Positions 45,192-55,493 are shown, numbered from the stretch's first letter. The stretch is 64,000 nucleotides of DNA from Polaribacter sp. Hel1_85 (GCF_000766795.1 NZ_JPDS01000002.1:625001-689000); one strand, 5' to 3'. Numbers and translations: made by a program. The notes: a model not told the origin generated them from the sequence alone.

Positions 45192-47780
45192 TTAAAATTT
45201 GACTTTTAACCCTAAACTAAATGTTCTTCCTGCTCCATAATACACTAACGCTGTATCATAATTTGAAGAATCTCCATTATTAGCATCAGAAATATATTCA
45301 ACATCAAAAATGTTATTCATATTTGCTGTTAAAGTGCTCTCTAGACCACCAATTTCAAAACCATGGTTTAATCCTAAATCAAATAAATGATAATTAGGCA
45401 TTTTCCAAGCATCTTGTCTATATCCTTCAATTTTTTCTAAATCAGATTCAGTTAGCACTTCACCTTCATCTAATTCTATTGTTCTACCAGTAACATTCAT
45501 AGTTGCATAATTGTCTCCTGCGTAATTATAATCTAAAGAAATACTTGTTTTTTCTAATAAATCATATTTAACACCAAAAGCAAAAGTAGTTTGCGCAGCA
45601 TCAGAAACTTTTAAACCTTTTGCATACACTGTACCTGATGATATAACCTCACCAGTAGTATCATTAAATGTATTTGCAGAAGCATCATCTTTCCATTTCC
45701 AATTTCCTAAAGAAGCCATACCTGTAATTGTTAATTTATCAATTGGTTTAAATAAGAAATCTACCTCTACTCCTTTATGTAAAGCGTCTAAACCAGTTAC
45801 GTTAGATGTAATATTATCACCATTAGCGTCTGCTAGACTAAACGACATAGATCTATCTAACCATGTAGTGTGGTATAAGTTAACATTTGCCGAAAATACC
45901 TGCGATTTAAAACCATAACCAAGTTCTGCACTAAACACTTTTTCATTTAAAGGGTCTTCAAGTAAGTCTACACCAAAGTCATTTTCAAATACAGCATCCC
46001 AAAATGGTGCTCTTGAAAAGTACCCAACGTTTGCAAATACTTTTTGTTGGCTATCTAAGTTGTAATTTGCCCCTGTTTTTACACTGTAACCTAAAAAGTC
46101 TGCTTTATCAGATTCTCTATCTTCAGATCCAAAAGACATAAAGTCATCTTTACTGTATGTAGTATTTGATAATGAAGAAGATAAAAATACAGATAATTCA
46201 TTCTGGCTATATTCTAACTGTGTAAAAATCCCATACCTTGCAACATTACCATCATAATCTTTATTAAAACGATCACCTACTTTTAATGCTTGACCTCCTG
46301 TTTTTTCATCAAGATCATCATTAAAGTAGTATTGTCCACCTAAAAGATCTGTTACTTCATACCAGTGAGAACCTACATAAGATCTAGCATCTAAACCACC
46401 TGATAAAGATATCGTTTCAGTTAACTCAGTTTTTAATGTTGATAAAACACCATACCATTCATGAGAATTCTTAGAAGCTGCAAAAATATCTGTAGCACCG
46501 TTAGCTCCATTAGCTGCATTTTCTGCAACAATTCTGTCAAAATCAATTGGTTGGTCTATATCTCCTAATCTATAATCATCATTTACAAATTTATTACCAT
46601 CTCCTTGAGTTCTTCTACCCCCTCCAGAGCCAAATGAAGCATAAATATTTGTTGTTAAGAAAGTTTTATCAGAAATAATCCAATCATGATTTAAAGATAA
46701 TTGTGGTTTGTGATAAAAATTAAAAGAAGTATTTTCTACTTGACCATTTCTATAACCCCAATCTGGGTTAAATCTTTTACCACCTTGTTCTGTTGCTCTA
46801 TATTCAGCAATAGTTCTTCTATTATATCTTTGTCCGTGTTCTTGAATTGCTCCAATTGCATTGAAAGATAATTTATGATTATCATTAATTTGTTTAGAAA
46901 TATTTAAGAAGTAATTAAAACCTTCAAACTGAAGACCATTTACATAACCTTCTCCAGAAATTTTAGCAGCAGAAGCTGTAACAGCAAAACCATTATCCAT
47001 CAATCCAGTTGATAATGTCATACCATATTTCTGATATCCATTGTTACCAGTATGCATTCTTATTATTCCTCCTTTTTCTGCATCTGTAGATTTAGAAAGA
47101 ATATTAATTGTACCTCCAATAGAAGGTACTGCAACTTTAGAAGCTCCTAAACCTCTTTGCACTTGCATTGCAGATGTTACATCTGATAATCCAGCCCAGT
47201 TAGACCAATATACAGCTCCGTTTTCCATATCATTAACAGGAATACCGTTTATCATAACCGCAACATTAGTTGATCTAAATCCACGTAAATTTATTCTACC
47301 ATCTCCATAACCACCACCTGATTTAGTTGCGTAAACACCTGGTGTTGATTTTAAAATTTCAGGAAATTCTTGAGTTCCTAATTTAGCTTCAATATCTGCT
47401 GCTTTAATAGTAGAAACAGCAACTGGTGTTCTTCTATCAATAGCAAATGAAGTTGCAGTTATTACAATTTCATCTAAAGCACCAGCGTCTTCTACTAATT
47501 TAATTGTTAAATTCTTTTTTGAAGAAGAAAAAGCAATTTCTTTAGACTTAAACCCAATAAAAGATACTACTAAAGTACCTGAGTTGGTCTTTGCATTTAA
47601 AGAAAATTTTCCATCAAAATCTGTTGATGTTCCGTTTGTTGTTCCTTTTACAACAACACTTGCGCCTGGTAAAGGTTGGTTTGTATCATCTACAACCGTA
47701 CCAGTAATTTTAGTTTGTCCTAAAACAGTAGCTGTTACCAAAAATAAAGCTACAAATAATAAGTTTTTAAAATTTCTCAT
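45192..47780 (-). CDS. TonB-dependent receptor
   Basis: 862-residue outer membrane transporter. Signal peptide to about residue 21 (VTATVLGQ), carboxypeptidase-like domain (ITGTVVDDTNQPLPGASVVVKGT), plug (EILKSTPGVYATKSGGGYGDGRINLRGFRS trimmed here to its landmarks: PGVYATKSGG, INLRGFRSTN, VMINGIPVNDMENG) and beta barrel ending in GLKVKF. The plug words are of the general TonB receptor type rather than SusC, with VNDMENGAVYWSNWAGL typical of a widespread flavobacterial group. Its operon partner is the lipoprotein at 43568-45181. Neither a siderophore gene nor a glycosidase is adjacent, so the substrate cannot be named. Confidence 0.92.
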   Translation of the reverse strand: MRNFKNLLFVALFLVTATVLGQTKITGTVVDDTNQPLPGASVVVKGTTNGTSTDFDGKFSLNAKTNSGTLVVSFIGFKSKEIAFSSSKKNLTIKLVEDAGALDEIVITATSFAIDRRTPVAVSTIKAADIEAKLGTQEFPEILKSTPGVYATKSGGGYGDGRINLRGFRSTNVAVMINGIPVNDMENGAVYWSNWAGLSDVTSAMQVQRGLGASKVAVPSIGGTINILSKSTDAEKGGIIRMHTGNNGYQKYGMTLSTGLMDNGFAVTASAAKISGEGYVNGLQFEGFNYFLNISKQINDNHKLSFNAIGAIQEHGQRYNRRTIAEYRATEQGGKRFNPDWGYRNGQVENTSFNFYHKPQLSLNHDWIISDKTFLTTNIYASFGSGGGRRTQGDGNKFVNDDYRLGDIDQPIDFDRIVAENAANGANGATDIFAASKNSHEWYGVLSTLKTELTETISLSGGLDARSYVGSHWYEVTDLLGGQYYFNDDLDEKTGGQALKVGDRFNKDYDGNVARYGIFTQLEYSQNELSVFLSSSLSNTTYSKDDFMSFGSEDRESDKADFLGYSVKTGANYNLDSQQKVFANVGYFSRAPFWDAVFENDFGVDLLEDPLNEKVFSAELGYGFKSQVFSANVNLYHTTWLDRSMSFSLADANGDNITSNVTGLDALHKGVEVDFLFKPIDKLTITGMASLGNWKWKDDASANTFNDTTGEVISSGTVYAKGLKVSDAAQTTFAFGVKYDLLEKTSISLDYNYAGDNYATMNVTGRTIELDEGEVLTESDLEKIEGYRQDAWKMPNYHLFDLGLNHGFEIGGLESTLTANMNNIFDVEYISDANNGDSSNYDTALVYYGAGRTFSLGLKVKF

Positions 47781-47996
47781 TGTTTAATTTTATGTTATTA
47801 AATGTTTTACAAAAATCCTCTTTTTGAACTTCTGCAATGTTAATTTAATGTTAATTTTTAACAGGAAATTAAGAGATTTAAAAATATAAAATTATTGAAC
47901 TTAACTGGTTTTCAATCTGTTAAATTTTGAAAGACTTGTTAACAAAAGTTAATTAAATAGTTAATGCTTATTAAAAGGCGTTAGAAACAGAATTTT

Positions 47997-49565
47997 TTAA
48001 GATTTACTGAGTAATTTTTTTGCCAATTCTTTACCTAATTCCACACCAAATTGATCGTAACTATAAATATTCCATAAAATTCCTTGTGTAAAGATTTTAT
48101 GTTCATAAAGTGCAATTAGTTTTCCTAAAGAACGTGGAGTTAATTTATCAAAAAGTATAGCATTACTTGGTCTATTTCCTTCAAAAACTTTAAACGGTAA
48201 AAGTTTCGCTATTTTATCTTCATCACCAGAAAACTTTAATTCTAAATGAACTTCTTCTTTTGTTTTACCAAAAGCTAATGCGTCCATTTGACCATAATAG
48301 TTTGCCATTAATTTATTGTGATGATCAGTTAAACCATATAAAGATTCTTTATAACCAATAAAATCACATGGAATTAATTTAGTTCCTTGATGTACCAACT
48401 GCATAAAAGCATGTTGCATATTTGTACCTGTACTTCCCCAAACAATGGTACCTGTTTGATAATCTACTTTAACACCATTTCTATCTACACCTTTACCATT
48501 ACTTTCCATAGTGGCTTGCTGTAAATAATCTGGAAGTTTAGCTAAATATTGGGTATAAGGTAAAACGGCCTCTGTTTCTGCACCGTAAAAATTATTGTAC
48601 CAAACACTTATTAATGCTAAAATTACAGGAATATTATTATCGAAATCTTCATTTCTATAATGTAAATCCATTTCTTCAGCTCCTTCTAAAAGTGCTTTGT
48701 AATTATCATAACCTACAGACAAACTAATAGATAAACCTACAGCAGACCATAAAGAAAAACGACCTCCAACCCAATTCCACATAGGAAAAACGTTTACTTT
48801 ATCAATTCCAAAACTATCAACTGCTTCTAGGTTTGTTGAAACTGCCACAAAGTGTTTAGGAATATCAAAAATAGTTGCAGATTTTAAAAACCAATTTTTA
48901 ATGGTTTCTGCATTCGAAATTGTTTCTTGTGTTGTAAAAGTTTTTGATACAATTACAAATAATGTTGTTTCTGGATTTAAGGTTTTTATAACTTCTGAAA
49001 CATGATCTCCATCTACATTTGAAACAAAATGAGTTGTTAGCTGATTTTTATAAAACTTTAAAGATTGTACAACCATATCTGGTCCTAAATCTGAACCCCC
49101 AATACCTATATTTACAATATCTGTAATAGATTTCCCTGTATATCCTTTCCATTTACCAGAAATAACTTTGTTAGAAAAACTTTTAATTTTTCTTAAAGCT
49201 GCTTGTATTTGTGGCTTAATATTTTTTCCATCAACTAAAATTGGTTCATCAGAAGTACTTCTTAATGCTGTATGTAAAACTTCTCTACCTTCTGTTACGT
49301 TTATAACTTCTCCTGAAAACTGTTTTTCAATAGCATCTTTTAAATCAACTTCTTTTGCTAATGCTACTAATAAATTAATTGTTTCTTTAGTAATTCTATT
49401 TTTAGAAAAATCTACAGATAAATCATCAAGTTTTAATGAAAAATCTTCTTTTCTATTTACTTGTTTGTCTAAATCTTTTATGTTGATATTTTGAATATCA
49501 TTAAAATGATTTGTTAATGCTGTCCAAGCATTTGTTTTAGTTGGGTTGATGTTTTTTAAAGCCAT
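47997..49565 (-). CDS. pgi: Glucose-6-phosphate isomerase
   Basis: 522-residue glycolytic enzyme interconverting glucose 6-phosphate and fructose 6-phosphate. [17 protein letters not shown] is the first phosphate-binding loop, [23 protein letters not shown] the SIS motif with PGI signature. [23 protein letters not shown] holds the second signature. [20 protein letters not shown] carries the catalytic Glu/His region, and [21 protein letters not shown] the C-terminal signature. It is 4 bp downstream of the M23 peptidase gene, so they are co-transcribed. Confidence 0.97.
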   Translation of the reverse strand: MALKNINPTKTNAWTALTNHFNDIQNINIKDLDKQVNRKEDFSLKLDDLSVDFSKNRITKETINLLVALAKEVDLKDAIEKQFSGEVINVTEGREVLHTALRSTSDEPILVDGKNIKPQIQAALRKIKSFSNKVISGKWKGYTGKSITDIVNIGIGGSDLGPDMVVQSLKFYKNQLTTHFVSNVDGDHVSEVIKTLNPETTLFVIVSKTFTTQETISNAETIKNWFLKSATIFDIPKHFVAVSTNLEAVDSFGIDKVNVFPMWNWVGGRFSLWSAVGLSISLSVGYDNYKALLEGAEEMDLHYRNEDFDNNIPVILALISVWYNNFYGAETEAVLPYTQYLAKLPDYLQQATMESNGKGVDRNGVKVDYQTGTIVWGSTGTNMQHAFMQLVHQGTKLIPCDFIGYKESLYGLTDHHNKLMANYYGQMDALAFGKTKEEVHLELKFSGDEDKIAKLLPFKVFEGNRPSNAILFDKLTPRSLGKLIALYEHKIFTQGILWNIYSYDQFGVELGKELAKKLLSKS

Positions 49566-49569
49566 TATT

Positions 49570-50868
49570 TTAATTTTGCGCTATACTTTCTATAATTTCT
49601 GGTTCTTTAACCGGAAGCATTTTATTTTCTAATTGATATTTGAGTGGTTTCATAAACTCAAAATATCTTGGTCTTATACTTTTCTTTAAAGGTTCTGCTG
49701 CTGGTAATTTTTGTTTAAACGGATCTACTTCTCTACCGTTTTTCCAAAAACGATAACAAACATGTGGTCCACCTGTATTTCCTGTCATTCCTACCCAACC
49801 AATTACATCACCTTGTTTTACGTATTGTCCTTTTTTAACTTTACGATTCTTCATATGTAAATACTGAGTAGAATACGTAGCATTATGTTTAATTTTTACA
49901 AATTTACCATTGCCACCTCTTCTTGTAGATTCAGTTACTGTTCCACTAGCTGTTGCTATAATTGGAGTGCCAATATTTGCTGCAAAATCTGTACCTCTAT
50001 GAGGTTTAATTCTGTTACCATAATAAGCAATTCTTCTTCTTAAATTATATCTCGAAGAAATTCTATATTGAAATTTTATTGGAGATTTTAAAAACTGACT
50101 TCGAAGCATATTTCCTTCTTCGTCATAATATTCAGGAATTCCTTTAATAGAATCTGCTACAAACCTAAAAGCAAACAAATTTGTTCCTTTATGTTTAAAA
50201 ACTGCAGATTTCACCTCTCCATAACCTGCAAAAATAGTATCATTAATAAATTTTTCTTCATAAGTAAACTTAAAAGAGTCTCCTTTTTGAAGTTTATAGA
50301 AATCTAAAGTCCAAGCATAAATATCTGCAATTGTCCAAGTTAAATTTGGTTTCAACCCTAAACTATCAATAGTAACAGATAAACTTGAGTTTATTATTCC
50401 TTGTGCCGTTTTTAAAACTGTTTTAATAGGTTTTTTATGACGAGTAGCAGTAATTATTGAATCTTTAAAATCTACAATTGTTGCATTAATTTTATCGTGT
50501 TTATAAATAAAAATTTGTGCTTTCTCTGTAGAATCTTTACTTGCTAAAATAGTATAAGGCTTACCAGCCCTAACTCTTCTTACGTCAAAAGTTTCTTTTA
50601 TAGAACCTGCAATTTGATTTATTTTTGGGTAAAAAACATGATGTCTATCTAAAATAGCACCAAAACTCTCTCCGCTTTTAATAGTATCTTGAATTACTTT
50701 AAAATCATCTAATTTATACCCATACCTATAAACTGGCTTAGGTTTTTCTTTTTTGATTGTTGAAGTTGACTTTTCCTTGTTTTTATTACAAGAAGAAAAC
50801 GAGATAATTAATACTAAAAGGAGGATTGTTTTTTTCAAAAAAATTGTACTGTTTAATGTAGTTCTCAA
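49570..50868 (-). CDS. M23 family metallopeptidase, HxC variant
   Basis: 432-residue envelope peptidoglycan endopeptidase of the lysostaphin/MepM type. Lipoprotein signal with SFSSCNKNK. The N-terminal half has a LysM-like or OapA-like part ([26 protein letters not shown]). The catalytic domain is at about 290-400: [14 protein letters not shown] gives the HxxxD zinc site, [23 protein letters not shown] follows, and [12 protein letters not shown] replaces the usual HxH with His-Val-Cys. The Cys may ligate zinc instead of His. I think I have seen this variant in related flavobacteria, so it is probably active. It is first in a unit with pgi. Confidence 0.88.
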   Translation of the reverse strand: MRTTLNSTIFLKKTILLLVLIISFSSCNKNKEKSTSTIKKEKPKPVYRYGYKLDDFKVIQDTIKSGESFGAILDRHHVFYPKINQIAGSIKETFDVRRVRAGKPYTILASKDSTEKAQIFIYKHDKINATIVDFKDSIITATRHKKPIKTVLKTAQGIINSSLSVTIDSLGLKPNLTWTIADIYAWTLDFYKLQKGDSFKFTYEEKFINDTIFAGYGEVKSAVFKHKGTNLFAFRFVADSIKGIPEYYDEEGNMLRSQFLKSPIKFQYRISSRYNLRRRIAYYGNRIKPHRGTDFAANIGTPIIATASGTVTESTRRGGNGKFVKIKHNATYSTQYLHMKNRKVKKGQYVKQGDVIGWVGMTGNTGGPHVCYRFWKNGREVDPFKQKLPAAEPLKKSIRPRYFEFMKPLKYQLENKMLPVKEPEIIESIAQN

Positions 50869-50940
50869 AAGTACAAATAAAAAAGTTTTATTAGGTATCT
50901 ATATTGATGAAGTTCCTATAACGGTTTCGTTAAAGATTTC

Positions 50941-51295
50941 CTAATACTTCAAAAAAGGATTTGCTAATCCTTTATAATGTTCTAATTCGGCTCTTAAAGA
51001 ACCTACAGATAAATCTGCTTTCATTTTAATTGGAATTTTATTAGCATCATCAGTAATCCACAAAGTAACGCTTTCTTGCGCTTTAAAAACTCTACCCGAT
51101 TGAACTAAAGGTCTAAAAATCATGGTTTTTACTTTACCAAAACTTGTTTTTAAAGTTTCTCTTCCTAAAAAACGTAATTTAAAAGGATAAATTTGAGAAT
51201 CCATAAACATGTCTATTGCAATTTCTTCTCCCTTTTTCATGTTTTTAACATCTTTGTTTCTTAAATAATAAAAAGAAGAAAGCATGTCTTGCACA
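50941..51295 (-). CDS. DUF3108 family protein, C-terminal part after frameshift
   Basis: The frame runs on from the piece at 51296-51712 if one T is removed from the T7 tract at 51298-51304, which gives SVAFFNVQDMLSSFYYLRN. The 117-residue ORF starts at an internal Met (51294) and has MKKGEEIAIDMFMDSQIYPFKL, TMIFRPLVQSGRVFKAQESVTLWITDDANKIPIKM in two parts, which are classical DUF3108 motifs, ending in LANPFLKY. In intact relatives both parts form one envelope protein of about 255 residues with a lipocalin-like beta fold and unknown function. Confidence 0.8.
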
Positions 51296-51712
51296 TTAAA
51301 AAAATGCTACAGAAGTATCTTTTTGCAAAGTAAAGTCTTGTATATATGCTCTATTTGAATCGTAATTAAATGAAGTAATTCTATGTTTCTTATAACCACC
51401 TTCGTCTATTTTTCTTTTAAACATATAGGGCTTAACAGTGTCTTTATCAAAATAAGATTCATATTTATCATCAACATTAAAAAACCATTTAATCATACCA
51501 GAAGTCCAGCCAGTACCTTTAGTATGAAAAACTGTTTTCCCATTAAAATCCTTTTCTTTAACTTCTAAAATTGCTGTTCCAGCTCTTAAAAAACCACTGT
51601 AACTCATTTTATAACGAAGCCACTCTCCACTTTTAAATGCAGTAGAATTTTCTTGACTATTGGTAGTTGTCAAGAAAAAAAGGGTAATAAATAATAGGAT
51701 ATACTTTTTCAT
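51296..51712 (-). CDS. DUF3108 family protein, N-terminal part before frameshift
   Basis: 138 residues with a Sec signal peptide (FLTTTNSQ). FKSGEWLRYKMSYSGFLRAGTAILEV and VFHTKGTGWTSGMIKWFFNVDDKYESYFD are the usual opening of DUF3108 proteins. The frame stops at TAA in the T7 tract (SVAFF-stop), and the remainder of the domain continues in the next frame at 50941-51295. Export to the periplasm is likely; the function is unknown. It is upstream of the M23 and pgi pair with 72 bp between the C-terminal part and the peptidase gene. Confidence 0.8.
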   Translation of the reverse strand: MKKYILLFITLFFLTTTNSQENSTAFKSGEWLRYKMSYSGFLRAGTAILEVKEKDFNGKTVFHTKGTGWTSGMIKWFFNVDDKYESYFDKDTVKPYMFKRKIDEGGYKKHRITSFNYDSNRAYIQDFTLQKDTSVAFF

Positions 51713-51816
51713 AAAAAACCAAACTTATAAAAAAGTAATGACAATTACCGTTCCAAAATGAAAAAAAGCCATTTACGAACTATTTGTAAACAACTTTTTA
51801 ATATAATTTTAAGACT

Positions 51817-52734
51817 TTAAAATGTGCCCCAATTTTTTAATTCATCTTCACTCCATAAATATGGGTAAAATATTCTTCGTTGATATTTTGGGTGCATATA
51901 TTTACGCCAATTACTTCCTCCTGTAGCTTTTAATTCAGAGTCATTCCCTCCAATATATTTTGCCGCAGCATTGTAATGAGCCATTACCCACTTTACATTT
52001 ACAGTATAATCATAATGACGCATTGCTTTTATTAATCCTTGATTTTCTTGAACTTCTTTTGGCAGTTGTTTAAATTTTAAAGACAAGTTTATATCATTAT
52101 AGTCTTCCATAAAATCGATAAAATCTCCCATATATTTTTTTTCGAAAAGATTTAATAAAGTTGATTTTTGTCCAGTTGTATAATTTTTCCCAGCAGCTTG
52201 CCAATACAAGTGATTGTATGCATTTTTAAATGATGAGTTTCTATCAATTGTATCTCTATAACGAGCGTCAATTAAATTTATGAGTTCTGTAGATGCAAAT
52301 TCTATTTTTCTATACTGTGCTGATTGAAATCCACTTGCAGGTGTTAATGTATTTCTAAACTTAAGATATTGTTCACGTTCCATACCATCTGCCATTACTG
52401 TAAAAGAACTACACAACATATCAAAATATCTGCTAATTCTATTTAAGTGCATAGAAAATTTATCTGCAGTAATTTCTATTGATTTTGCTACTTGATCTAT
52501 TTCCCACAAAACCATTTTAAACAATAACTCATTTACCTGATGATACATGATAAAAACCATCTCATCTGGTTGAGTAGTTCTTGGTGTTTGCAAACCTAAA
52601 AGTGCATCAGTTTGAATATAATCCCAATAAGTTATTGGTGTACTATGCAACAAACCTTCTAACATAGCATCTACAGGAACACCTAATTTATCGTACTTTT
52701 CTTCTATTGCTTTTAAAATTTCGTCTCTATTCAT
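51817..52734 (-). CDS. kynA: Tryptophan 2,3-dioxygenase
   Basis: 305-residue heme enzyme that opens the indole ring of L-tryptophan to N-formylkynurenine, the first step of the kynurenine pathway. The MVFIMYHQVNELLFKMVLWEID region (in parts) has the His/Tyr environment of the substrate site. GFQSAQYRKIEFA and HYDYTVNVKWVMAHYNAAAKYIGG carry further conserved residues, and TGGSNWRKYMHPKYQRRIFYP is the C-terminal signature. I use the ATG at 52734; the ATG at 52761 would add nine non-conserved residues overlapping the terminator side. No other kyn genes are adjacent, but tyrosine catabolic genes are. Confidence 0.94.
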   Translation of the reverse strand: MNRDEILKAIEEKYDKLGVPVDAMLEGLLHSTPITYWDYIQTDALLGLQTPRTTQPDEMVFIMYHQVNELLFKMVLWEIDQVAKSIEITADKFSMHLNRISRYFDMLCSSFTVMADGMEREQYLKFRNTLTPASGFQSAQYRKIEFASTELINLIDARYRDTIDRNSSFKNAYNHLYWQAAGKNYTTGQKSTLLNLFEKKYMGDFIDFMEDYNDINLSLKFKQLPKEVQENQGLIKAMRHYDYTVNVKWVMAHYNAAAKYIGGNDSELKATGGSNWRKYMHPKYQRRIFYPYLWSEDELKNWGTF

Positions 52735-52750
52735 TTTCTTTTGATTAAAT

Positions 52751-52793
52751 AAAAAAATCAAGAAGCAAGATAGTTAAATCTTGTTTCTTGATT
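52751..52793 (-). terminator. Terminator between hpd and kynA
   Basis: A 16-bp stem with one G-T pair (52756-52771 with 52778-52793, 6-nt loop) is followed on the minus strand by T7. It lies 23 bp past the hpd stop and just upstream of kynA, so kynA must have its own promoter or be reached by read-through. Confidence 0.85.
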
Positions 52794-52815
52794 CTTAAAA
52801 TCTTTATGCTATTTT

Positions 52816-53976
52816 TTAAAGAGTTCCTCTTTTTGCTTGTTCTCTTTCTATAGATTCAAAAAGTGCCTTGAAATTTCCTGCACCAAAACCTTTTGCTCCC
52901 ATTCTTTGAATAATTTCAAAAAATAAGGTTGGTCTATCTTCTACAGGTTTTGTGAAAATTTGTAATAAATATCCTTCTTCATCAGCATCTATCATAATAC
53001 CTAACTCTTTTAGATTTTCGATATCTTCTCTTAATTCGTGACTAAATTCTTCTAATCTTCCAGGTACAGACTTGTAATATTCTTCTGGTGGAGTTGATAA
53101 AAATTCCACTCCATTAAGACGTAATTGAGTAACAGTAGCAATAATATCATCAGTAGCAACTGCTATATGTTGCACTCCTGCACCTTCATAAAAATCTAAA
53201 TATTCTTCTATTTGAGAACGTTTTTTTCCTTCTGCTGGCTCGTTAATTGGAAACTTGATTCTTCCATTTCCATTAGACATTACTTTACTCATTAATGCAG
53301 AATATTCTGTATGAATTTGTTTGTCATCAAAAGATAAAAAGTTTTCAAAACCCATAACATCTTCATACCATTTTACCCAAACATCCATTTGATTCCAACC
53401 AACATTACCCACCATATGATCTATGTATTTTAATCCTGCAATTGGTGGATTATAATCTGATTCCCATTTTTGAAAACCTGGTAAAAATGCTCCATTATAG
53501 TTTTTACGTTCTACAAACATGTGTACAGTTTCTCCATATGTGTAGATTCCTGCTTTTACAACTTCTCCATGTTCATCTTTTTCTACTGTAGGTTTCATGT
53601 ATGATTTTGCTCCACGTTTTGTAGTTTCTTCATACGCTTTTCTTGCATCTTCTACCCAAAGCGCCACAACTTTTACACCATCGCCATGTTTTACAATATG
53701 ATCATTTATTGGTGATTTACTATTTAATGGAGTTGTTAGCATCAACTTAATTTTATCTTGTGTTAACACATAACTAACAGCATCTGTAGAACCCGTTTCT
53801 AACCCACGATAAGCGTGTGATTGAAAACCAAATGCAGTTTTATAAAAGTGAGCTGCTTGTTTTGCATTACCTACGTAAAATTCTACATAATCTGTACCTA
53901 ACAATGGAAGGAAATCTTGAGCTCCTTCAAATATTTTTTCTAAACCGTAGTTTACTGATTTTATTTCTTTTGACAT
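52816..53976 (-). CDS. hpd: 4-hydroxyphenylpyruvate dioxygenase
   Basis: 386-residue iron enzyme that turns 4-hydroxyphenylpyruvate into homogentisate in tyrosine degradation. Two vicinal-oxygen-chelate halves: the N-terminal (GTDYVEFYVGNAKQAAHFYK) and the catalytic C-terminal. The iron ligands fit His in YIDHMVGNV, His in VQHIAVATDDI and Glu in TLFFEIIQRMGAKGFGAGNF, which is the family signature ending. It is followed by a strong terminator and preceded by repeat R2 and then hmgA, so the pathway genes are adjacent. Confidence 0.96.
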   Translation of the reverse strand: MSKEIKSVNYGLEKIFEGAQDFLPLLGTDYVEFYVGNAKQAAHFYKTAFGFQSHAYRGLETGSTDAVSYVLTQDKIKLMLTTPLNSKSPINDHIVKHGDGVKVVALWVEDARKAYEETTKRGAKSYMKPTVEKDEHGEVVKAGIYTYGETVHMFVERKNYNGAFLPGFQKWESDYNPPIAGLKYIDHMVGNVGWNQMDVWVKWYEDVMGFENFLSFDDKQIHTEYSALMSKVMSNGNGRIKFPINEPAEGKKRSQIEEYLDFYEGAGVQHIAVATDDIIATVTQLRLNGVEFLSTPPEEYYKSVPGRLEEFSHELREDIENLKELGIMIDADEEGYLLQIFTKPVEDRPTLFFEIIQRMGAKGFGAGNFKALFESIEREQAKRGTL

Positions 53977-54023
53977 CTTTAGATGATTTTAGTGTTTTAT
54001 AAATGCTATTTGTTTGCAAATAT

Positions 54024-54098
54024 GTTTAGCCCTGATTGAAGTGACATCCTTTTTTATTTTTCTTAAAAAAGATATAACGAAAAGCAGGAAATAGCTTC
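54024..54098. repeat. Dispersed hairpin repeat, copy R2
   Basis: TTTAGCCCTGATTGAAG, then CATCCTTTTTT paired with AAAAAAGATATA, then GAAAAGCAGGAAATAGCTTC. This is the cleanest short copy of the family and lies between hmgA (ends 54164) and hpd (starts 53976). No ORF. Confidence 0.65.
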
Positions 54099-54163
54099 TA
54101 ATAATTTTTATTTTTTACCACATAGCAACATAGAGAACATAGTTTAATATGCTACTAACCTCT

Positions 54164-55321
54164 TTACTCTAACCAAGATTTATAATAATCTTCATCGGCA
54201 ATTTTCATAGCTTCTTCTGTAACCATCAAAGGCTTAAAAGTATCTACCATAACTGCTAATTCTTCGGTTTTTGTTTTTCCGATACTTTTTTCTGTAGTTC
54301 CTGGATGTGGACCATGAGGAATTCCTGCTGGGTGCAAAGAAATATGCCCTTGATCGATATCGTTTCTGCTCATAAAATCACCATCTACATAATACAAAAC
54401 CTCATCAGAATCTATGTTACTATGATTGTAAGGAGCTGGAATTGCGTTTGGATGATAATCGTACAAACGTGGCACAAAACTACAAATTACAAAGGCATTT
54501 GTTTCGAAAGTTTGATGCACAGGTGGTGGTTGATGAATTCTCCCAGTTATTGGTTCGAAATCGTGAATTGAAAATGCGTAAGGAAAATTATAACCATCGT
54601 AACCAACTACATCAAAAGGATGTGAAGCGTATACCATTTCTATAATTTCTCCTTGTTTTTTTACTTTGATAAGGAAATCTCCAAGTTCATTATAGGTTTC
54701 TAATTCTTGTGGTCTTCTTAAATCTCGTTCACAAAAAGGTGAATGCTCTAATAACTGACCAAACCAGTTTCTGTAACGTTTTGGCGTATAAACTGGCGAA
54801 TAGGATTCTACAATAAACAATCTGTTATTTTCATCATCAAAATCTAATTTATAGATAATTCCACGTGGAATTACTAAATAATCTCCGTATTTAAAATCGA
54901 TGTTTCCAAGATGTGTTCTTAGTTTTCCTGTTCCTTTATGGATAAAAATCACCTCATCTGCATCAGTGTTTTTGTAAAAATAATCTGTAGTCGATTTTTT
55001 AGGTGCCGATAGAATAATATTACAATCAGAATTTGTTAAAATGATTTTTCGGCTTTCTAAGTAATCGTTTTCTGACGGAACTTGAAATCCTCTAAACCGA
55101 TAAGATTGAATATTGTTTGCTTTCGCTATTTTTGGTTTTACCGAATACTGTTTACCAATATGTTTGACCATTGTTGGTCTGTGCTCGTGATACGAGTTGG
55201 TAGACATTCCGTCGAAACCAATGGTGCCAAAAAGTTGTTCGTAATATAAACTTCCGTCTTTTTTACGAAACTGTGTGTGTCTTTTAGGTGGAATTTCACC
55301 TAATTTATGATAAAAAGGCAT
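54164..55321 (-). CDS. hmgA: Homogentisate 1,2-dioxygenase
   Basis: 385-residue non-heme iron enzyme that opens the ring of homogentisate to maleylacetoacetate. The opening MPFYHKLGEIPPKRHTQFRK and EQLFGTIGFDGMSTNSYHEHRPT are standard. HLGNIDFKYGDYLVIPRGI belongs to the cupin core. The segment DHSNIDSDEVLYYVDGDF with HISLHPAGIPHGPHPG supplies the His and Glu iron ligands. It works directly after hpd, located 187 bp downstream. A well-spaced promoter lies about 140 bp upstream (55458-55487). Confidence 0.95.
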   Translation of the reverse strand: MPFYHKLGEIPPKRHTQFRKKDGSLYYEQLFGTIGFDGMSTNSYHEHRPTMVKHIGKQYSVKPKIAKANNIQSYRFRGFQVPSENDYLESRKIILTNSDCNIILSAPKKSTTDYFYKNTDADEVIFIHKGTGKLRTHLGNIDFKYGDYLVIPRGIIYKLDFDDENNRLFIVESYSPVYTPKRYRNWFGQLLEHSPFCERDLRRPQELETYNELGDFLIKVKKQGEIIEMVYASHPFDVVGYDGYNFPYAFSIHDFEPITGRIHQPPPVHQTFETNAFVICSFVPRLYDYHPNAIPAPYNHSNIDSDEVLYYVDGDFMSRNDIDQGHISLHPAGIPHGPHPGTTEKSIGKTKTEELAVMVDTFKPLMVTEEAMKIADEDYYKSWLE

Positions 55322-55457
55322 GTTATTGATGTTTTAAATGATTAAAAAATTGAATAATTTTTAAGTTCATTTAAACAGTTACTCAGGCTTTCGCTTTATT
55401 AAAAATTTTAAATATGTAAGTAAATCTGAAAACATCGCAATCGATTTCGTTATTTTA

Positions 55458-55487
55458 CAAATATAGTAAAAGATTGTTATTCAACAA
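55458..55487 (-). promoter_or_regulatory. Candidate promoter of hmgA
   Basis: On the minus strand TATATTTG (55458-55465) matches the Bacteroidota -7 box TAnnTTTG, and TTG (55485-55487) lies 19 nt upstream as a -33 element. The spacing is ideal. It would leave a 5' leader of about 130 nt before the hmgA ATG, long enough to hold regulation. Confidence 0.5.
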
Positions 55488-55493
55488 CTAAAA

